NCBI GenBank assembly: GCA_030444405.1
Contig: JARFPM010000038.1
Coordinates: 1-50,671 of the forward strand
Length of the DNA stretch: 50,671 nucleotides
Origin: Nitrospira sp.
GTDB lineage: Bacteria > Nitrospirota > Nitrospiria > Nitrospirales > Nitrospiraceae
Direction of reading: 5' to 3'
In this document: in pieces, positions 45,388 through 50,671 of the stretch
Layout of the letters: each line of letters opens with the position of its first letter
Numbering within the stretch: the stretch's first letter is position 1
Program-made: the position numbers and the translations under genes
The notes under the pieces: model-generated
Seen by the model: only the letters and a program-made list of their open reading frames with translations
The model's database searches: none
Told to the model about the DNA's origin: nothing

Positions 45388-47217
45388 CGTGTAATCGACC
45401 ACGTTCACCGTCGCCGTGGCCTTGCTCACCGTCACATTTGTACTGTAGTCGGTAAAACCGCCGTTCTGGTCGATGATTCTTCCCCAGAAGGTATAATTGC
45501 CGGCATTGAGGTTAGTGAAGTCCTGCGAGGCAGTCTCACTGCTTCCACTGGCATACGTAACACCGGTTAGTCCCGCAGCAGTGGTAGCGAAGGCATAGTG
45601 GAAGCCAGCCGATGTGTCACTGTTTGAGGGATCAGATGCACCGGTAAAGCTGATGGTAACTGTCTCGCCATACGTCTTTGACCCATTGTTCTGCAATGTG
45701 GCCGTCGGTGCGACGTTAAGGACGCTGACGCTCAGAGCATTCGCCCGATTCAGGAACGTGCCGTCCCCATCGATAAGGTCCACCGTCACGTTATAGGCAT
45801 TGGGTCCGTCGGCGTAGGTGTGCGTCTTAACGCCGTTGCTGCCGTAGGTATTGCTGGTGCCGTCGCCCCAGTGCACCAAGTAGCTGCTGACTGTGTCCGT
45901 CCCTGGATCGCTCACCGCGCCCAATGTCAGGCTATACACCGCACCTTCGTTGACGGTGGGGGCCCCACTGATCGCGATGGTCGGTGCGACGTTGTTGACC
46001 GTGAGACTAAATGTGGTACTCGACGAGGTAGTCCCGTCATTCGCCGTGATAGTCACCGTTGTCGGGCCTGCCGGGCCATCAGTTGGCGTGTACGACCATG
46101 ACCATGTACCGCTTGCATTGGTACCTGATTTGGTCACGGTCCCGACCGATGCACTCAATGTGACGGTATCGCCTAAGTTCGCATCCGACCAAGTTCCAGT
46201 ATTGATTGCCGTTGTGCCTTCATTAACCGTAACCGCAGCATTATCTCGATTGATGACCGGCGCGGTGTTGACCGCCGGAACTGTGACTGCGATGGTCAAA
46301 CCAGATCCTGGCCCAATAGGCGCAACTGATGGACTAGCAACTGCCTTCACGGAATATGTGTTCGCTGCAACGCCTGAACCGACATAGATAGTGAACGTAT
46401 AGGTGATTGTCCGATCTGTTGCTGTAGCGCCCGAACCAGTATAGACTGTACCGATAGTACCCGCATCACTATCGCTTGTTGCAGTGTAGATAACACCAAT
46501 CTCACCGGCACCAGGAGTAGAACTGTTGACCACCGTAATACTTGGTGACCCAGTTGACGCAAAGGTAAACGTCGGCGTCTGCGTTCCATTGTTTCCTGGT
46601 ACCGTCAAAACCACATTGGTGACAGAAGTAGAGCTTCCAGCAGCAATCGTGGCTGTCGTTGTACCGCTATAAGAAAAGGCCCCCGCATCCGTAAACTCAT
46701 GCGTTGCCACGGTGCCAGATGCAAGACCGGTCGCTGTCACAAGAAGTGATGAACTCGCATACTGATCCTCGACGAACCACGTGGTGCTGATGCTGCCGTT
46801 CACCGTGCCATCGTTGTCGGCCCGAACCCAGTCGAGCTGGCCATCGCCGTTCACGTCAGTTTGATACGCGTCAACTCCACCGTCGATCACATACCAGGGC
46901 AGATTGCCGCTTGGAAAATCCGGAACCTCGTCGGTGCGGGTCACCTGGAACTGAACCATTTCTCCTTCTGCAAACGTGGCGCCATCAACCGTGCTGGGCG
47001 TGTTGGTCGCCGTGATGACCGCCGTCTCCCCCGGAGAATAGTCCGCCTTGTCGGTGATGACGACGGCTTCCATCGGGGTCGCTGACAGCAAAATCCGATT
47101 TTCAAGAGACTCCAGAATAAACACGTCACGAGATGGCTGAGACTGTGTCGCGAGTTGCCGGGTTGCCTTGCGGCCGTTGTGCCCGTTACGTTTCAGCCGA
47201 TTAAGCCATTTCGCCAT

Positions 47218-47697
47218 GATTCCGTCTCCCTTTGTTAATGACCCTTCCTTACACTTGCCGATTACCGTTCCGAAACTCGACACATTCGAATCCACCTATC
47301 GTCAGCGCGCATGGTGCATGAACATTCACGCGAACGCCCCACTGGTCCCACTCTCCGGCGATGCCTGGTCTACACACCGCCATTCGTACAGCGAGAATAC
47401 GCGCAATGACTGTCCGGAGAAATTATGCGAAAGGGGTGAGGAAGAAATGCCGCGGGCTACTGCTATTCGTTGTGGTTGGATTTTTTCGAGTTGTCCTGCC
47501 TACGCTGAAATTGGGCATTCGAATGCTTCTGACTTTGCAGGGAAGCCAAAGGCACCAGGGTTTCAGGAGATTCCGCTCGTTATTCGCAGCGGACTAACGA
47601 ACGATAGCACCCGATTCCGACACAACAGCCGTCCTGATCTCCGTCAGGAGCAGAGGTGTTCTCAAAAATCGGGGGCGTGGACGTCGGAAGAGCGGTC
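47218..47697. other. Non-coding stretch upstream of the LEPR-XLL/RTX gene
   Basis: The minus strand, which should hold the leader and promoter of the RTX gene, shows no credible gene. A 273-codon plus-strand frame crosses it but has no ribosome site, unusual composition and no known domain, so I do not call it. I did not find a convincing promoter pair. Confidence 0.4.
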
Positions 47698-47860
47698 TAC
47701 CAGTAGCGGAAGGGACCGGAATCCAAATGCACGTAGCTCGAATGTTTGTAGAAGCCGACCCCGCCGTACCGCAATTCAGGTGCGGCTTGGCGTTGGTCGA
47801 TCGCTTCATCCACCGGACACACAAGCCCCTCCGCCTCGTCCTGCAGACTCGCGCGCGGCC
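47698..47860 (-). pseudogene. DUF882/YcbK-like C-terminal fragment
   Basis: Ending at the TAG at 47698-47700, about 50 codons encode APELRYGGVGFYKHSSYVHL and then DSGPFRYW, which matches the C-terminal end of DUF882 (YcbK-type, peptidase M15-like) murein-associated proteins, where GGVGYYPxSxFVHxDxGxxRxW is the standard end. The rest of the domain, with its HxxxxxxD zinc ligands, cannot be found upstream: the frame becomes low-similarity and the DUF3467 stop lies at 47910. So this is a remnant. Confidence 0.45.
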
Positions 47861-47909
47861 TGCCCACCTGTGCGTTCAGCTCGGACGTCGCGTCGGGGAG
47901 GAAACAGCG

Positions 47910-48223
47910 TTACCTGGTGGCAGGCCTGTCAGGTGCCGTTGGCAGAACACCCACATCCATCGTCTCGAAGCGAGCCTCATACTGCTTGATCACATTGTCC
48001 AGCAGGAGAGCCAAGCGTTTTGCGGCGAAAGGACTGAGAATCACGCAGCTGCTCAGCTTCACGCGCACTTCGGACGCATGCCGCTCCCAGGCGTTTTTCA
48101 TACGGAACATCGCCACGACTTCTTCACACGAGCTGGAGACGTTAGCGATCCCGCATCATCAAACTTCACTGCAGGTCCGGTTGGGACAATGGACTGCAAG
48201 ACGGCGAGTGGATTCGGCAGCAT
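47910..48223 (-). pseudogene. DUF3467-family protein, frameshifted
   Basis: The C-terminal part (48116 to 47910, extendable upstream to about 48146) reads ANVSSSCEEVVAMFRMKNAW and then VILSPFAAKRLALLLDNVIK with QYEARF, the core of DUF3467. The N-terminal part, from ATG 48223, reads LPNPLAVLQSIVPTGPAVKFDDAGS in another frame; relatives have a similar FDD segment a few residues before YANVV. The two frames must join near 48141-48155, where one to four bases seem to be missing. DUF3467 proteins are small and cytoplasmic, with unknown function. Confidence 0.6.
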
Positions 48224-48325
48224 GCAATTCCATCTCGATACCGTGGCACAAGCTGCCGTTGCCGCGATCTCCTCTGCCCATCCTGCTCTTGAGGCGAGAA
48301 GGCCCCGCGACTGAGCACCACTGCG

Positions 48326-50671
48326 CTAGCCCGCAGAATTCATGTCAGTCAGCACCTCTTGGACGGTCAGCGCGCGGTTGTAAATGCGCAACTCATCGAG
48401 CGAGCCCCGAAAGAACTGTTGGATATTGTTATCGGCGCCAACCTGGAAACCATTGTTACGACCGGTAATCGTCGCCGTAAGTGAGACGGTCGTCACAAGC
48501 ACACCGTTAACATAGTACCGTACCTGCGACCCATCAAAAACGACTGCAAGATAGCTCCATTGGTCTAGTGCGAGCGCGGAGCCCATTGATGCTGATAGTG
48601 GCCCGCCAGCTGTACCAATAAATAAGTTCGGCACCGTGCCCCCTGTGAGTTCCAGCCCATATTGATAGTATGGACTGGTCATCGTTGGGTTCCAGAATTT
48701 ACCCAAGACAACGGAATCACCTCCGGAGATCGTCTGCGGCTTAATCCACATACTGAGCGTCAAGCCGCTTCCAACGAAATTCAACGATGACGAATTCGGC
48801 ACAGTGATGTAGTCATTCACTCCATCGAACGTGAGACCTCCCCCATAGTTCCCCGTGGTTCTTGCAATCCCGTTAACAAGGGTGGCCGTGTTCCCGTTGC
48901 CGGACATGTCCAGGGCGCTGGTTCCAGAGGTCTCATTGAAATTCCATCCTGCCACGAGCCCGGAAGGTAATGGATTGGCCACGACTGTGTAGTTCGCGGT
49001 ATAGCTTTGGGCCGCTGTCGGCACGGTAATCGTATGCTGTTGCGCCCCGCCGTCCGACCAGGAGGCAAAGGTATAGGAGTTCGCCCCCACTGTCTGATTG
49101 CGCGCCTCTATTGTGTGATTAAAACCGATTAGGGTGTCATAGACGAACGGCGCGGTATGTGCGATTCCATCCAGGTAGATGGTGAGGCCGCCGGGTGCCG
49201 TATCGAACGTGAGATTGACCTTATCCGGGTAGACAATGGAAGTCCGAGTCGTCTGCAAGCCAGAGGAATCAGCGACCGTGAGTGTGATGCGATAGCGCGT
49301 GTCGCCACTGAAGTCATGCCCGGACGTTGGGATCGTAAACGTGCCACTGCTGACACCGGTGAGGAGAGCACCAGGGTGAACGTGTCCACCATGGAGGAAA
49401 TCGATCATCCAGGTGAAGGCGCTGTCCGGAAGCACACCATCTTCAACATCCGACGCTGTTGCGCTGAAGGAAATCACATCGCCAGCTCTGAACAATTCAT
49501 TATTCGCTGGGGTCGTGGTGAAGGTCGTGATGACCGGTTTGTTGCCTACGCTGATCGCAATCGGCGGCGAGATCGTTGAGTTGACCCCATCGGAAACCGT
49601 CAGACGCGCCTGATAGATCCCGGCATTTGCATAGGTGTGCTGCGGATTGGCCAGGGTGGAGGTCTGACCATCGCCAAAGGTCCAGGAGTAGGTCAGCGGC
49701 TGGCCTTCGGGATCTGAGGAACCCGCACTCGAGAAGGTGACCGTCAGCTGCGGCACACCCTCAGTCGGAGTGGCCGACGCCTGGACCACGGGCGGCAGGT
49801 TAGATTGAATGTACTCGATCCGACGGAGTTTGCTGATACCAAACGTGCCGCCGACATCCGAATACCCAAGGTCGAGGTAGTACAGCGCCCCTTCGGGTCC
49901 CTCCGTGAGATAGACGATGTCGCCGTAGGGTCCGTCGACCGAGCCGTCGGCGGGCTCGAAGTTGAACACGCCGGTGACATTGCCATTGGCATCCAACGTC
50001 AGACGCTTGATCCAATTCTGCGTGTAGTCGGCGAAGAAGTAACTGCCCTGATAACTGCTGGGGAACTGGGTCCCGTGATAGACGAACCCGCTGGTGATTG
50101 AGGCATCCCGCCCGTTATGGGGATAGGAATAGATCGGATTGGTATAGGCGGGATTGGTGGAGTTTCCCTCAACGTTGGGCCAACCATAATTGGCCCCCCG
50201 CGCGCCGAGATTCAGTTCTTCCCTCGCCGTCGACCAGTCGTTGCCGCCGACGTCGCCGATGAATAACCGACCAGTCGGCGCGTCGTAGTAGGCGCGGTAC
50301 GGATTGCGCAGTCCCAGCGCCCAGATCGCGTCGTAATGGGGTCCGGTGCCATCATAGAACGGGTTGTCTGTCGGGACTGTGCCGTCGGGATTGAAGCGCA
50401 AAATCTTGCCACGCGGGCTGGTCAGGTCCTGGGCCGGCGTGCCTTGGAAATGGTCACCAGTGGTGACATAGATCTTGCCGTCGTTGCCGAAATTAATCGC
50501 CCCGCCGTGGTGCTCCGTGTCTGCGATTTGGGGATCCTCATAGAGGATGACCTCGCTGCCGGCAATGGTTCCGTCGAGGTTGCTGTTGGCGGTGAATCGG
50601 GACAGGCGGTCTTTATTCGGGGAATCATTCGTATAGAACACGTAGTAGTAATGATTGGTGACGAAGTTCGG
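48326..50671 (-). CDS. PQQ-type sugar dehydrogenase/PKD/LamG protein, 5' end outside the window
   Basis: The frame is open through the right edge of the window, with 10 more codons (PNFVTNHYYY) upstream of the first possible start at 50641, so the N-terminus lies outside. The visible part of about 781 residues has a GSDH-type beta-propeller (HHGGAINFGNDGKIYVTTGD, RGKILRFNPDGT, IWALGLRNPYRAYYD, REELNLGARGANYGWP), a PKD domain (VTFSSAGSSDPEGQPLTYSW), further beta-sandwich domains, and a C-terminal LamG/concanavalin-like domain (DGVNDYITVPNSSSLNF to the end). Such proteins are exported and act on or bind polysaccharides. The C-terminus has no sorting motif I know. It is on the same strand as the secretion cluster and may be another cargo. 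Confidence 0.82.
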   Translation of the reverse strand, partial: PNFVTNHYYYVFYTNDSPNKDRLSRFTANSNLDGTIAGSEVILYEDPQIADTEHHGGAINFGNDGKIYVTTGDHFQGTPAQDLTSPRGKILRFNPDGTVPTDNPFYDGTGPHYDAIWALGLRNPYRAYYDAPTGRLFIGDVGGNDWSTAREELNLGARGANYGWPNVEGNSTNPAYTNPIYSYPHNGRDASITSGFVYHGTQFPSSYQGSYFFADYTQNWIKRLTLDANGNVTGVFNFEPADGSVDGPYGDIVYLTEGPEGALYYLDLGYSDVGGTFGISKLRRIEYIQSNLPPVVQASATPTEGVPQLTVTFSSAGSSDPEGQPLTYSWTFGDGQTSTLANPQHTYANAGIYQARLTVSDGVNSTISPPIAISVGNKPVITTFTTTPANNELFRAGDVISFSATASDVEDGVLPDSAFTWMIDFLHGGHVHPGALLTGVSSGTFTIPTSGHDFSGDTRYRITLTVADSSGLQTTRTSIVYPDKVNLTFDTAPGGLTIYLDGIAHTAPFVYDTLIGFNHTIEARNQTVGANSYTFASWSDGGAQQHTITVPTAAQSYTANYTVVANPLPSGLVAGWNFNETSGTSALDMSGNGNTATLVNGIARTTGNYGGGLTFDGVNDYITVPNSSSLNFVGSGLTLSMWIKPQTISGGDSVVLGKFWNPTMTSPYYQYGLELTGGTVPNLFIGTAGGPLSASMGSALALDQWSYLAVVFDGSQVRYYVNGVLVTTVSLTATITGRNNGFQVGADNNIQQFFRGSLDELRIYNRALTVQEVLTDMNSAG

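Larger units (their letters stand above)
43930..47217 (-). pseudogene. Large LEPR-XLL/RTX surface or secreted protein, two frameshifts
   Basis: From ATG 47217 (GGGAG nine bases before it) the protein would have about 1,095 residues. A basic N-terminus (MAKWLNRLKRNGHNGRK) is followed near residues 35-46 by LESLENRILLSA, a LEPR-XLL-type motif seen at the start of many large repetitive exported proteins. Then come beta-rich domains, PKD-like segments (VHWGDGTSNTYGSNGVKTHTY), MBG/YDG-type repeats (IYDGxxHTA) and a C-terminal RTX block with nonapeptides such as GGDGNDAISGGAGHDVL. Frame breaks occur near 45387 and near 44945, at the same point of two copies of one repeat: relative to an in-frame unit, the first lacks 28 bases and the second 2. 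RTX ends usually direct type I secretion, but here the neighbours are SecA-like and M50-HlyD genes, so this is the likely cargo. Confidence 0.75.

Noticed and set aside
47168-47989. 273-codon open frame on the plus strand
   Set aside because: It runs antisense to the RTX start and the DUF882/DUF3467 remnants, has no ribosome site, and its Arg/Pro/Ser-rich translation shows no domain.

Overview
The window looks like a chromosomal segment of a Gram-negative bacterium, most likely a Nitrospira-type member of the Nitrospirota. This placement is an inference: it rests on the LuxR-type regulator, the glutamyl-tRNA amidotransferase genes split among small envelope genes, the glycogen genes and the paired lipoproteins, not on any database search. 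No rRNA, tRNA, CRISPR array, insertion sequence or phage gene was recognised.

Positions 1-5.7 kb (minus strand) hold a surface-sugar operon: a glucose-1-phosphate cytidylyltransferase, a short-chain dehydrogenase/epimerase, a TylC3-type sugar C-methyltransferase, a RmlC-like epimerase and the 5' part of a DUF4910 gene, the last three joined by ATGA overlaps. Upstream sits a NusG/RfaH-like antiterminator gene. Its leader has a plausible promoter, a short hairpin and an exact GGCGGTAGCCTG, which matches the enterobacterial ops (RfaH-recruitment) element. A PilZ-like gene lies further upstream. This block reads as more AT-rich than the rest, as surface-polysaccharide islands often do.

Positions 5.7-23.5 kb hold a LuxR-type regulator and a lipoprotein (plus strand), then a long minus-strand housekeeping run: glmU, glmS, gatC, panD, gatA, DUF948, ytxH, gatB, eno, ftsB, era, mgtE, recO, DUF971, a lipoprotein and glgA. 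Two imperfect palindromes of about 100-130 bp sit in this run, before eno and before glmS is followed by gatC. Positions 23.6-35.2 kb are mostly plus strand: tmk (5' end damaged), holB, metG, a secreted protein, a CDF transporter, a cupin, a DUF4403 lipoprotein and glgB, with an ArsB/NhaD-type transporter on the minus strand.

Positions 35.3-50.7 kb (minus strand) are the most unusual part. A run of secretion genes encodes a GAF-HlyD protein, a PqqD-M50 protease-HlyD fusion, a SecA-like ATPase without the C-terminal SecA domains, a second HlyD and a TolC. Just upstream is a large protein with an N-terminal LEPR-XLL-type motif, PKD/MBG-like repeats and C-terminal RTX repeats. No type I ABC ATPase is present, so the set suggests an envelope-spanning export pathway for the LEPR-XLL/RTX protein driven by a SecA paralogue. 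Further upstream are remnants of DUF3467 and DUF882 genes and a sugar dehydrogenase-PKD-LamG protein that runs off the window. Several of these genes (SecA-like, GAF-HlyD, the RTX protein twice, DUF3467, and tmk elsewhere) carry out-of-frame deletions at otherwise conserved places, so this region is either decaying or contains assembly errors.
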